A DNA stretch of 64,000 nt, taken from the NCBI RefSeq assembly GCF_014203425.1, contig NZ_JACHJC010000001.1, forward strand, positions 6,527,501-6,591,500, written 5' to 3'. A program made the translations under genes and the position numbers. This stretch comes from Micromonospora echinospora (GTDB lineage: Bacteria; Actinomycetota; Actinomycetes; Mycobacteriales; Micromonosporaceae). The notes beneath the pieces are model-generated. The model was not told the origin of the DNA, did not search any database, and saw nothing but the letters and a program-made list of their open reading frames with translations. This document shows positions 1-9,200 of this stretch, piece by piece (the first letter of the stretch is position 1; each line of letters starts with the position of its first letter).

Positions 1-1
1 G

Positions 2-376
2 GACACCGACGGCGACGGCCGGGTGGACCGGCCGGAGCCGTACACCACGAAGCGTCCCCGGGCCAGCCTGCTCGCCACGCTCGGCCTGATCGTGTCGGTG
101 GTCGGCGCGCTGTTCGTGCTCTCCGGCACGCTCGCCGGGTACGGCATCGGCGTCGGCGCGGCCGGCGCCGTGTTGGCGGTGCTGGGCCTGATCGCCACCC
201 GTCGCCGGCACGTGGCGGGCAAGACCGACGCGCTGATCGGCATCGTGGTCGGCCTGGCCGCTGTGGTGCTCGGCATCGTGGCGATGACCGGCCAGTTCGA
301 CTGGCCGACCACCGACGGCGACTGGGTGGGCCGCTTCCGCGAGTGGCTTGACTCACAGTTTGGCAGCTGGTTCTGA
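2..376 (+). CDS. Small multi-pass membrane protein, 5' end outside the window
   Basis: The frame is already open at base 2 and reads an acidic stretch (DTDGDGR) ahead of a possible GTG at 23, so the real start is probably upstream of the window. The visible 124 residues contain three hydrophobic segments at about residues 22-42, 46-66 and 77-97, separated by a basic RRRH loop, and end in a short Trp/Phe-rich tail (FGSWF). I recognise no domain family with confidence. Small DUF-type proteins of this layout are common in Micromonospora, but the role is unknown. The gene ends just before a strong hairpin at 453-481 and is therefore probably the last gene of its transcript. Confidence 0.6.
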   Translation, partial: DTDGDGRVDRPEPYTTKRPRASLLATLGLIVSVVGALFVLSGTLAGYGIGVGAAGAVLAVLGLIATRRRHVAGKTDALIGIVVGLAAVVLGIVAMTGQFDWPTTDGDWVGRFREWLDSQFGSWF

Positions 377-452
377 CGGGCACAGTCCCGATCGCCGGCA
401 GGGCCGGCGAGCCCGATCAGTTCTGGTGGTTCACCGGACGGGCAACACCTCT

Positions 453-481
453 TTCGGGGGCGGCGGTTCGCCGCCCCCGAA
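453..481 (+). terminator. Rho-independent-type hairpin after the first gene
   Basis: Arms 453-465 and 469-481 form a perfect 13-bp GC-rich stem (TTCGGGGGCGGCG) with a 3-base loop. There is no T-tract, which is normal for actinobacterial terminators. It lies 77 bases after the stop of the first gene and ahead of the arginine gene pair. Confidence 0.7.
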
Positions 482-497
482 GTGTGTCCGGCGTCGG

Positions 498-556
498 CGC
501 AATGATCGTTCGCTGCTGAGCGCTTCAACGCAACGATTCGCTGCCGAACGCAACTT
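498..556 (+). promoter_or_regulatory. Imperfect direct repeats upstream of the arginine catabolic pair
   Basis: The pentamer CGCAA starts at 498, 529 and 549. The first two copies are followed by closely similar TTCGCTGC(C/T)GA(A/G)CG blocks at about 509-522 and 537-550, giving two degenerate direct repeats of about 22-25 bases. Position in the leader of the arginine dihydrolase-like gene suggests a binding region for a regulator. The regulator is not identified, and the match could be chance in GC-rich DNA. Confidence 0.35.
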
Positions 557-656
557 CTCGCGGTGGATATCGTCTACCTGGGCCGCATAACGTTGGACCA
601 CGGCGCCAGCCCGTGGGCCGACGGTGGCCGGGCGCGCCCGACCCTGGGAGCACGAC

Positions 657-1478
657 ATGACGATGGACGCCATCCGCCAGCGCTTTTTGATGTGCCGGCC
701 GACGTACTTCGCCGTCGACTACGCGATCAACCCGTGGATGGACCCGACCGCCCCGGTCGACGCCGACCTGGCGATCCGGCAGTGGGAGCAGCTTTGCCGC
801 ACGTACCTCGACCTGGGCCACGAGGTCGAGCTGATCGAGCCGGTCGCCGGCCTGCCGGACATGGTCTTCGCCGCGAACGGCGGCACCGTGATCGACGACA
901 AGGCCATGGCGGTGCAGTTCCGCGACCCGCAGCGCGCCGACGAGGCGCCCGCGTACCGGGCCTGGTTCGAGGCCGCCGGCTTCGAGATGTACGACCCGAA
1001 GCACGTCAACGAGGGCGAGGGCGACGTCCTGCTGGCCGGTGACCACCTGCTCGCCGGCACCGGGTTCCGCACCGCGCACGCCTCGCACGCACAGCTCCAG
1101 GAGACCTTCGGCTACCCGGTGGTGACCATGCAGCTGGTGGACCCCCGCTTCTATCACCTGGACACCGCGCTCACCGTGCTCGACGAGCGCACCGTGGCGT
1201 ACCTGCCGGAGGCGTTCTCCCCCGGCAGCCGGGCGGTGCTGCGCCGGCTGTTCCCGGACGCCATCCACGCCACCATGGCCGACGCCGAGGTGCTGGGGCT
1301 GAACGCGGTCAGCGACGGCCGGCACGTGGTGCTGCCCGCGCAGGCCACCGACCTCGCCGCGAAGCTGCGCGACCGGGGCTACGAGACCATCGGCATCGAC
1401 CTGTCCGAGCTGCGCAAGGCCGGCGGCGGACCGAAGTGCTGCACGTTGCGACTCCGTCAGGGAAAGGCGAGCAAGTGA
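657..1478 (+). CDS. Arginine dihydrolase / DDAH-type guanidine-modifying enzyme (ArgZ-like)
   Basis: A 273-residue member of the pentein (amidinotransferase/DDAH/arginine deiminase) superfamily. Start ATG 657 is chosen because GGGAG lies 6 bases upstream; ATG 663 is a weaker alternative. Visible signatures are YAINPWMD near residues 22-29, MVFAANGG at 69-76, FYHLDT with the likely catalytic His, and the C-terminal PKCCTLRL with Cys261/262, one of which should be the nucleophile. The INPWM and FAANGG Asn residues (Asn25, Asn74) resemble those of cyanobacterial ArgZ/AgrE, which convert arginine to ornithine, ammonia and CO2. DDAH activity (dimethylarginine to citrulline) is the usual database label. 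Overlap with rocD by four bases favours an ornithine product, which is an inference from context. Confidence 0.8.
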   Translation: MTMDAIRQRFLMCRPTYFAVDYAINPWMDPTAPVDADLAIRQWEQLCRTYLDLGHEVELIEPVAGLPDMVFAANGGTVIDDKAMAVQFRDPQRADEAPAYRAWFEAAGFEMYDPKHVNEGEGDVLLAGDHLLAGTGFRTAHASHAQLQETFGYPVVTMQLVDPRFYHLDTALTVLDERTVAYLPEAFSPGSRAVLRRLFPDAIHATMADAEVLGLNAVSDGRHVVLPAQATDLAAKLRDRGYETIGIDLSELRKAGGGPKCCTLRLRQGKASK

Positions 1479-2692
1479 TCATCGACGACATGCTGCGGAC
1501 TCCGTCCGCGGTCCGGGACGCGGAGCGTCACACGGCGCACAACTACCACCCGCTGCCCGTGGTGATCTCGTCGGCCGAGGGCGCCTGGCTGACCGACGTG
1601 GACGGCCGCCGCTACCTGGACTGCCTGGCGGGATACTCGGCGCTGAACTTCGGCCATCGGCACCCGAAGCTGATCGAGGCCGCCCACGCGCAGCTCGACC
1701 GGCTCACGCTCACCAGCCGGGCGTTCATCCACGACCAGTTCGCCGACTTCTGCCGGGAGCTGGCCGCGCTCTGCGGCAAGGACCTGGTGCTGCCGATGAA
1801 CACCGGCGCCGAGGCGGTGGAGACCGGCATCAAGGTCGCCCGCAAGTGGGGCTACCAGGTCAAGGGCGTCACGCCGGGCCAGGCCAACATCGTGGTGGCG
1901 GAGGGCAACTTCCACGGTCGTACGACCACCATCGTCAGCTTCTCCACCGACGAGGACGCGCGCGCCGACTTCGGGCCGTACACCCCGGGTTTCACAGTGG
2001 TCCCCTACGGCGACCTGGCCGCGCTGACCGAGGCGATCGACGAGAACACGGTGGCCGTGCTGCTGGAGCCGATCCAGGGTGAGCAGGGCGTCGTGGTGCC
2101 GCCGGAGGGTTACCTGCCGGGCGTGCGCCGGGTCTGCACCGAGCGGAACGTGCTGTTCGTCGCCGACGAGATCCAGTCGGGTCTGGGGCGCACCGGCGCG
2201 ACGTTCGCCTGCGAGCACGAGGGCGTCGAGCCGGACATGTACCTGCTGGGCAAGGCGCTCGGCGGCGGCATCGTGCCGGTCTCGGCGGTGGCCGCGAACG
2301 CCGACGTGCTCGGCGTGCTCCGGCCGGGCCAGCACGGCTCGACGTTCGGCGGCAACCCGCTTGCGTGCGCGGTCGCGACCGAGGTGGTCCGGCTGCTGGC
2401 CACCGGCGAGTTCCAGCGGCGCTCGGCCGAGCTGGGTGAGCGGCTGCACGCCGGCCTGCGCGGCCTGATCGGCAAGGGCCTGGTGGCGGTACGCGGGCGC
2501 GGCCTGTGGGCCGGGCTGGACATCGACCCGGAGCTGATGACCGGCCGGCAGGCGTGCGAGCTGCTGATGGAGCGGGGTGTGCTCGCCAAGGACACGCACG
2601 GCTCGACCATCCGGCTCGCCCCGCCGCTGGTGATCACCGAGGACGAGATCGACCACGCGGTGGCGCAGCTCGCCGCCGTGCTGGCCGCCTGA
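1475..2692 (+). CDS. rocD: Ornithine aminotransferase (class III PLP)
   Basis: A 405-residue class III aminotransferase transferring the delta-amino group of ornithine to 2-oxoglutarate, giving glutamate-5-semialdehyde. It shows the ornithine/acetylornithine family pattern: NTGAEAVETGIKVARKW (cofactor phosphate region), EGNFHGRTTT, the PLP-ring Asp in FVADEIQSGLGRTG, and the Schiff-base Lys in LLGKALGGG. Start GTG 1475 overlaps the upstream stop as GTGA and has GGAAAGG 7 bases before it; an upstream GTG at 1436 is less likely. Translational coupling to the ArgZ/DDAH-like gene points to a two-step arginine catabolic unit. Acetylornithine aminotransferase (argD) is less likely because no arginine-biosynthesis genes are nearby. 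Confidence 0.92.
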   Translation: MIIDDMLRTPSAVRDAERHTAHNYHPLPVVISSAEGAWLTDVDGRRYLDCLAGYSALNFGHRHPKLIEAAHAQLDRLTLTSRAFIHDQFADFCRELAALCGKDLVLPMNTGAEAVETGIKVARKWGYQVKGVTPGQANIVVAEGNFHGRTTTIVSFSTDEDARADFGPYTPGFTVVPYGDLAALTEAIDENTVAVLLEPIQGEQGVVVPPEGYLPGVRRVCTERNVLFVADEIQSGLGRTGATFACEHEGVEPDMYLLGKALGGGIVPVSAVAANADVLGVLRPGQHGSTFGGNPLACAVATEVVRLLATGEFQRRSAELGERLHAGLRGLIGKGLVAVRGRGLWAGLDIDPELMTGRQACELLMERGVLAKDTHGSTIRLAPPLVITEDEIDHAVAQLAAVLAA

Positions 2693-2704
2693 GGTCGTAC
2701 GCGA

Positions 2705-2739
2705 GAAGGCGCCGGGACCACGACGGTCCCGGCGCCTTC
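2705..2739. terminator. Bidirectional terminator between rocD and the FHA gene
   Basis: A perfect 15-bp stem (2705-2719 with 2725-2739, GAAGGCGCCGGGACC) and a 5-base loop sit in the 56-base gap between two convergent genes, so one hairpin can serve both transcripts. Confidence 0.8.
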
Positions 2740-2748
2740 GCACGCGGG

Positions 2749-3897
2749 TCACTGACGCGGCAGCCGCATCGCCATGGTCGGCGCCTCGGCCATCACCGAG
2801 TTCGGGGTGTACGTGGCGTCGCTGCTCATCTGTGCGGCGCGGCCCACCTGCACACCCGGGTACAGCTCGACCAGGTCACCCTCGCCGAGCACCCGGGACT
2901 GCTGCGGAGGCAGGGCGATCCGCTCGTTCTCCGCCATCGAGCCGCCCGGTCGCACGCCGGAGCCGTTGGTGCTGGTGTCGGTGACCACCACCTCGCCCAC
3001 CCGCAGCTCCAACCGGATGTGGCTGCGGCTGATCCAGCGCCGGGCCTCGTCGTTGAGCCACTGGCCGAGGGTCACCGCGCCCGGCCCTTCCGGCGCCCGG
3101 CCGACCGGCACCGGCTCGGTCTCGGTGAGCACGAACCGCTTGCGGACCAGCCCACCGATGCGCACCGCGAGCACCTCGGCACGTGGGCGCGGACCGGCGT
3201 CGGAGAGCCGCGCGCCGTGCCGGGGGCAGGTCGGCGCGCCGGTGCGCAGCGTGGGCGGCGGCTGCTCGGCCGGCACCCGGTCCACGGCGGCCAGGTCGGC
3301 GAACGCGCCGCCGCCCCCGCCGCCGCCGAACAGCGCGCAACCCGGCTCGGGGCAGCGCCACTTCCGGGAGAGCAGCTTGACACCCGCCGGTGAGCGGCTG
3401 CCGGTGGCCGGGTCCTGGCCGCCGCCGACGTGCGCGATGAAGACCGGCCCACCGGCGCCGGGCACCGGGGCGAGCACGCGGCCCGCCTGCCCGACCCACG
3501 GGTACCGGCCGACGAGGCCGTCCAGCCGGGCCCGGGTGAGCACCGGCAGGCCCAGCAGGTCGGCCACCTCAAGCATCCGGTCACCGGGCTGATCGAGCAC
3601 CTCCACCAGGCCGTCGTCGGCCCAGCGGCGGACCACCATCCGCTCGTTGGAGGTCAGGTCGGCGTCGGACAGCAGCGCCCGGTGCACGATCGCGTAGACC
3701 GGGACGCTGTCCTCGCCGATCTGCCGGGACAGCGCGTCGATCACCATGCCGAGCCGCAGCAGGCTGGCCGGCCGACCGCCGTCCAGGTTCTGCCAGCGGA
3801 TGACCTCGGCCAGGTCGACCACGGCCCGGGCCAGCGACGGATCGGTGCAGACCCGTCCCTCGATGGCGTCGAGCACCTTGCTGATCTCGAATCTCAT
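2749..3897 (-). CDS. FHA-domain protein with an internal Cys-rich segment
   Basis: A 382-residue protein whose C-terminal third is a forkhead-associated phosphothreonine-binding domain. The conserved SRSHIRLEL and TDTSTNGSGV motifs are present. The N-terminal part (about residues 1-150) is mostly alpha-helical and unassigned. The centre holds two Cys/His pairs (CPEPGC and CPRHG) around a Gly-rich linker, which could form a zinc knuckle. Start ATG 3897 has GGAG 7 bases upstream; the frame continues 23 codons further without a better site. FHA proteins in actinobacteria usually read out Ser/Thr kinase signalling; a kinase lies at 12.1 kb, but no direct link is visible. The gene stands alone between a convergent and a tandem neighbour. 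Confidence 0.75.
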   Translation of the reverse strand: MRFEISKVLDAIEGRVCTDPSLARAVVDLAEVIRWQNLDGGRPASLLRLGMVIDALSRQIGEDSVPVYAIVHRALLSDADLTSNERMVVRRWADDGLVEVLDQPGDRMLEVADLLGLPVLTRARLDGLVGRYPWVGQAGRVLAPVPGAGGPVFIAHVGGGQDPATGSRSPAGVKLLSRKWRCPEPGCALFGGGGGGGAFADLAAVDRVPAEQPPPTLRTGAPTCPRHGARLSDAGPRPRAEVLAVRIGGLVRKRFVLTETEPVPVGRAPEGPGAVTLGQWLNDEARRWISRSHIRLELRVGEVVVTDTSTNGSGVRPGGSMAENERIALPPQQSRVLGEGDLVELYPGVQVGRAAQMSSDATYTPNSVMAEAPTMAMRLPRQ

Positions 3898-4017
3898 GCC
3901 GCAGCTCCGCACGATGTCGTCCCGTGACGCGGCCGGGGCCGTCGGCCCCGGCGCGCCGCGCGCCACCGGCGTGGCGCGCCCTCCACCATGCGACGACCCT
4001 ACCGGCAGCCGGTCGGG

Positions 4018-5070
4018 TCAGCCCGCGCGCAGCGGGCGGCCGACGTCGTGCAGGTGCGCCAGCGCCTGCCGGTACGACTCGATCAGCCCGGTTTCCGCGT
4101 ACGGGACGCCCTGCTCGGCGCAGTACGCCATGACCAGCGGCCGGGCGCGGCGCAGGTTGGCGCGGGGCATGTTCGGGAAGAGGTGGTGCTCGATCTGGTA
4201 GTTCAGGCCGCCGAGCGCCAGGTCGACGAACCGGCCACCGCGGACGTTGCGTGAGGTGAGCACCTGCTTACGCAGGTAGTCGAGGGCGTCCTCGTCGGTC
4301 GGCATCGGCATGCCCTTGTGGTTCGGGGCGAACGAGCAGCCCATGTAGAGACCCCAGAGCCCTTGGTGCACGGCCACGAACAGCAGCGCCTTGGCCGGGG
4401 ACATGACCGCGAACAGCAGCCCGAGGTAGCCGGCGGCGTGCGCGGCGAGCAGCAGCGCCTCCACGGCCCGGTGCCGCATCGGCACCCGCCACCGGCCGTC
4501 CGGCTCCCGGCCGACCAGCGCCTGCACGCTCGCCACGTGCAGCGCGAACCCTTCCAGCAGGAGCAGCGGGAAGAACAGCCACGCCTGGCGGCGGGCCATC
4601 CACCGGCTCAGGCCGCGCGTGGCAGTCGCCTGCTCGTACGTCCAGACCAGCGCGCCCGCGCCGACGTCCGGGTCCTCGTCGGTGTGGTTCGGGTTGGCGT
4701 GGTGACGGTTGTGCTTGTCCACCCACCAGCCGTAGCTGAGTCCGACGGCGAGGTTGCCGGCGACCAGCCCGGCTGCCTCGCTGGGCCCGCGCCGCCGGAA
4801 CATCTGCCGGTGCCCGGCGTCGTGGCCGAGGAACGCCACCTGCGTGGTCGCCACCGCCATCACGACGGCCAGCGGCAACTGCCACCACGAGTCGCCGACG
4901 AGCGCCACGACGACCCAGCCGGCCACGAAGGCGCCCAGCGTGAGCGCGATCCGCAATGCGTACCGGCCGGGCCGCCGCTCGAGCAGTCCTGCCTCGGCGA
5001 TCCGGCGGGACAGCCGCGCGTAGTCGCTGCCCCGCCGTCCCTCCGGTGCCGCCAACGTCGAAGAACTCAT
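4018..5070 (-). CDS. Membrane fatty acid desaturase
   Basis: A 350-residue integral-membrane di-iron desaturase. The three histidine boxes are complete: HDAGH, HNRHH and QIEHH; the Gln in the third box is typical of front-end/acyl-lipid desaturases. Four to six hydrophobic segments separate the boxes in the usual order. It should introduce a double bond into membrane lipid or CoA/ACP-linked acyl chains at the cytoplasmic membrane face, with electrons from a ferredoxin or similar donor not encoded nearby. Start ATG 5070 has GGGGAG 9 bases upstream. It is transcribed divergently from the SDR gene. Regiospecificity cannot be told from sequence. Confidence 0.9.
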   Translation of the reverse strand: MSSSTLAAPEGRRGSDYARLSRRIAEAGLLERRPGRYALRIALTLGAFVAGWVVVALVGDSWWQLPLAVVMAVATTQVAFLGHDAGHRQMFRRRGPSEAAGLVAGNLAVGLSYGWWVDKHNRHHANPNHTDEDPDVGAGALVWTYEQATATRGLSRWMARRQAWLFFPLLLLEGFALHVASVQALVGREPDGRWRVPMRHRAVEALLLAAHAAGYLGLLFAVMSPAKALLFVAVHQGLWGLYMGCSFAPNHKGMPMPTDEDALDYLRKQVLTSRNVRGGRFVDLALGGLNYQIEHHLFPNMPRANLRRARPLVMAYCAEQGVPYAETGLIESYRQALAHLHDVGRPLRAG

Positions 5071-5363
5071 CCGATGTCGCTCCCCGGTGCCTCGAGCCGC
5101 GCTCTACTACGCGGCCCTCCGTCACTGATTCTGTCGTTGATCGTCGCCGTGGATAAGCCAGTAGGCCCCCGACCCGGGGGTGGTGCTGTCCCTACCCCTT
5201 CCGGACCGGAGCAGCGTTCACGATCTTCGTCACACCGTAGTGGGCCGCGCACCGGTGGGCGCACCCCCTCTGAGCAGCTAATCTGTACGTAAAGATGAGG
5301 GCCATTCATCCGAACGGTCAGCCGTGCCGGACGCACGGTCATCGACAGACGGGAGACAGCACA

Positions 5364-6143
5364 GTGCGTGGATTGACAGACAAGGTTGTGCTCGTGACGG
5401 GCGGCGGCTTCAGCCCGGACCAGGTCGGCTCCGGACTCGGCATGTCCATGTGCGTCGAGCTGGCCGCCGAGGGCGCGAAGGTCGTCGTCTCCGACCTCTC
5501 CCTGGAGCGCGCCGAGGCCACCGTCACGCGCGTCAAGGAAGCCGGCGGCGACGCGGTGGCGGTGGCGGCCGACGTCACCGACGAGGACTCGGTGCGCGCC
5601 ATGGTGAGCGCCGCCCTCGACGCGTACGGGCGCATCGACGTGCTGGTGAACAACGCCGGCGTGTTCGGCGCGTACGTGCCGCTGCTGGAGATCGAGAACG
5701 GCCAGTGGGACCGCGTCATGGAGGTCGACCTGAAGGGCGTCTTCCTCGCGACCAAGGCCACGCTGCCGCACATGCTGGAGCGCGGCAACGGTGTGGTGAT
5801 CAACGTGTCGTCGGCGTCCGGCGTGGTCGCCAGCGAGGTCGGCGCCGAGTACACCACCGCCAAGCACGGCGTCATCGGGCTCACCAAGCAGATCGCCTAC
5901 GACTACGGCCACAAGGGCATCCGCGCGGTGGGCATCGGCCCCGGCGTGATCAAGACCGCCGCCTTCGAGGGCGCGGAGATCACCAGCGACTTCCCGTTCT
6001 ACGACCTGACCATGCAGGCGCCCGCCGGCCGGTACGGCGAGCCGCACGAGATCGCCCGCGCGGTCTGCTTCCTCGCCAGCGACGACGCGTCCTTCATCCA
6101 CGGCCACACCATCCCGGTCGACGGCGGTTCGCCGATCAGGTGA
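5364..6143 (+). CDS. SDR-family NAD(P)-dependent oxidoreductase
   Basis: A 259-residue short-chain dehydrogenase/reductase. Start GTG 5364 has GGGAG 8 bases upstream; the longer frame from 5295 lacks a ribosome site. The Rossmann glycine motif is stretched, with TGGG followed by a loop and GSGLG instead of the classical TGxxxGIG. NNAG, the catalytic Ser of NVSSASG and the YTTAK pair (Tyr-x3-Lys) are intact, so the enzyme should be active. Asp after beta-2 (VVSDLS) suggests NAD preference. The C-terminal VDGG motif is also typical. The substrate is unknown. It is divergent from the desaturase and followed by a hairpin at 6179-6212. Confidence 0.85.
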   Translation: MRGLTDKVVLVTGGGFSPDQVGSGLGMSMCVELAAEGAKVVVSDLSLERAEATVTRVKEAGGDAVAVAADVTDEDSVRAMVSAALDAYGRIDVLVNNAGVFGAYVPLLEIENGQWDRVMEVDLKGVFLATKATLPHMLERGNGVVINVSSASGVVASEVGAEYTTAKHGVIGLTKQIAYDYGHKGIRAVGIGPGVIKTAAFEGAEITSDFPFYDLTMQAPAGRYGEPHEIARAVCFLASDDASFIHGHTIPVDGGSPIR

Positions 6144-6178
6144 GGCGAGCGGATCGGGCATCCGTCCCGGTCGCGGAA

Positions 6179-6212
6179 GCCGGGTGGCGGTCGCACTCGA
6201 ACGCCACCCGGC
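6179..6212. terminator. Hairpin between convergent SDR and giant membrane-protein genes
   Basis: An 11-bp stem (6179-6189 with 6202-6212, GCCGGGTGGCG) and 12-base loop lie 36 bases after the SDR stop and 44 bases after the stop of the opposing gene. Confidence 0.55.
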
Positions 6213-6255
6213 CCGCGAGCTCAGCCGGTCGCCACCGGCGAACTCAGAGCGTGGA

Positions 6256-9200
6256 TCAGCCGAGCCGGGCCACGGTCTCACGCAGCCGGATCAGGTCGCG
6301 CCGGCGTCGCTCGTAGGTGGCGGCCAGCCCGATCAGCAGCAGCCCACCCACTCCCAGGAAGACCCAGCGGGGCGTCCGGTCCCAGCCCCGGGCCAGCTCG
6401 TGCAGCGCCAGCGGCACCAGCGTGGCCGCACCCAGCACCACCGGCGCCTGCCAGCGCCGGGCCGCCCCGGCGAACACCACTGCCACTGCCGCCGCGCCGA
6501 GCGCCAGCCGCCGCCACGGCTGCGGCTCACCGAGGACCAGCACCGACACGAGGCTCGGCAGCAACGCCGCGCCGAGCCCGGGGCCGAGCGCCAGCCAGCT
6601 GGTCAGCCCGGGCCGGCGCCGCAGCGCCAGCACCCCGGCGCCCAGGGCGAGCGCCGCCGCCGGCAGCGTGTACGCCTCCAGCACGACCACCCCGCGTGCT
6701 GCGAGCACCAGCCAGCCGCCGATCAGCTCGCTGCCCGCCGCGACCGCGGCCAGCACCCGACGCCCGTCCGGCGACTCGCCCCGGCGCAGCACCCGGACCG
6801 CGACGGCCACGCCCCACAGCACGCAGACCGCCGCCGCGTGCCGCAACGAGCCGCCCGCGAGCAGCAGCGCGAGCAGCGCCACGGCCTGCGCCGCCGCCTC
6901 CAGCGCCCACGCGCCGGCCCGCCCGACGCCGCCCGGACCGCCGGATCGGACCACGCGCAGCAGCGGCGCCGCGTGCAGCGTCACTGCTGCGACGGCAAGG
7001 ACCGCGAACGCCCCGGTACGCAGCGACTGCCCGGCCGTGAGCGACGCGACGAGGGCGAACCCGGTGGCCGCCGCGACGGCGCCCAGCCACCCCACGATCC
7101 GGACCACCGCCGGCCGCCCGGCCGTCCCGGTCACCGCACCGGCCACCACCAGCACACCGAGCGCGGTGAGCGTCCCGGCCCGGGTGGCGAGCAGGCCGCC
7201 GAACCCGGGAACGGCAAGCACCACGGCCAGCGGCACGAGCACCGCCCGGTACGCGCCGGTGAGCGCGGCGGCCAGCAGCGCGGCCAGCCCGATCCCGAAC
7301 GCCGTCGCCGGCACCACCGGCCAGGGCGCGCCGGCCGCCTCGGCCAGCACGGGCAGCGCCACCGCGCCGAACGGCGACGCGGCGAGCCACCACGCGACGC
7401 GGCGATCCGTCGCGGCGTACGCCCCGGCGGCGGCACCCAGGAGCAGCAGCACCAGCCCGGCGCGGGCGGTCTCGGCAGACGCCGTCGCGGCGGCGGGCAC
7501 CCCGGATCCGGGCCGCACCGGCAGGTTCGCGAGCACCAGCAGCACGGTCCGCGCGCTGGCCAGCAGAGCCAATCCGGCAAGCGCGGCGCCCACCGCGCGC
7601 AGGGCGGCCGCCGGCCGGGAGCCGCCCCCGGCGGCGAGCGCCAGCAGGACCCCCGCCGTGGCGTAGAGCGCCACCGGTTCCCCGCCCGGCGCGACGAGCG
7701 GCACGAGGCCGACCCCGGCGAGCGCCACGGCGAGCCCCGTCGAGGCGTACCAGTTCAGGTCGGTCCACAGGCGACGGACGGCGAGGACCACGACGACCGG
7801 CACCACGACGGCGGCGGTGGCGCCCCGCAGTTGCCACCAGAGTGGCGCACCCAGGCCGAGCAGCGCGACGGCCGCCGCCGCCGGTACGGCGACCAGCGCC
7901 ACTGCGAGCGAGACACCGCCGACGACCGGCTGCACGCCCAGCCCGCGCCGGCCCAGCCCGGCCACCGTCACGCCGAGCAGCGCCGTCACGGCGAGCACCG
8001 CCACCGCCCCGGCGGGCGCGGCGAAGCCGACCAGCAGCGCGTGCCCGAGCAGCACCGCACCGGCCGACGCGGCGACCGGGACGGCCACCCGTCCCGGGCG
8101 CGGCCGGGCCACCGCCGCCAGCAGCAGCGCGGCGGCCGTCGCGAGGTCCACGACCAGCACCAGCGGCCACGGCGTCGCCGTCACGGCCGGTACGGCGAGG
8201 GCGACCAGCCCGGCGGCGATCACGCCGACCAGCGGCCGGGCGGCCCGGGGCGTCAGCAGCGCTACCGCGCCGGCGGTCAGCAGCAGGGCCGCCGGGAGCT
8301 GCCAGCCCCAGGACGGGACCGGCACGTCCCGCCCGCCCTGCCAGGCCGGGAACGAGGCACTCGCGGTGGCCGCGCCGACCAGGCCGGTGAGCACGACAGT
8401 GACCTGGCCCAGCGCGGCGGCCACCGCGAGCGCGCCCACCCGCGGGCCGGTCCGGACCGACGCCGGCAGCGCCCGCACCGCACCGGCCAGCGCCGCGACC
8501 ACGAGCGCGGCGGCGACCAGCAGCAGCCCGGGACGCAGCTCGGCGACCGGCCGGACCAGCGCGACCGCCAGCACCGGCACCAGCAGCCCGGCGGTCGTCG
8601 CCCGCCACGTCCGGCCACCCGCGGTGAGCGCGCCGACGAGCAGGGCCAGCGCCACCACCAGCAGCGGGCCACCGGCCAGCAGTGGCGTGCCCGCCGCGTG
8701 GCCGGCTGCCAGCGGCACCAGCGCGCAGCCGGCCGCCAGGACCAGCGCCGCGCCGTGCCCGATCCAGCCCAGCGCCTGCCCGGCCACCAGCGCGCCGCGC
8801 CTGTCGGAGGTCCGGCGGCGCAGCACGGCCACCACCGCGAGGTCGCCGAGCGCCACGGCGGTCAGCGTCAGCGCCCAGCCGGCGGCGGTCGGCCGGAACG
8901 CGGCCACGGCCAGGGGCAGCACCGGCTGCGCGAGCAGCCACGCCGCGAACCAGGGCGCGGTGAGGCGGCTGATCAGCCCGTATCCGGCCGCGACGGCCGC
9001 GCCGGTGGCCGCGACGAGCGCCGCGTACCGGCTGCCCGGCAGGCCGGTCACCCCGAACAGGTTCACCGACCAGGCGGCGTACCCGTCCAGGACCACCAGC
9101 AGCAACCCCACCGAGGCGAGCGTCTCGGCGGTGCCGCGCAGCCCGCGCGCCCGGGCGACGAGCGGCGCGGCCAGGGCCAACGCGGTGACCGCCAGCAGGA

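Noticed and set aside
377..656. Small genes upstream of the arginine pair
   Set aside because: Short frames here overlap the terminator and lack ribosome sites.
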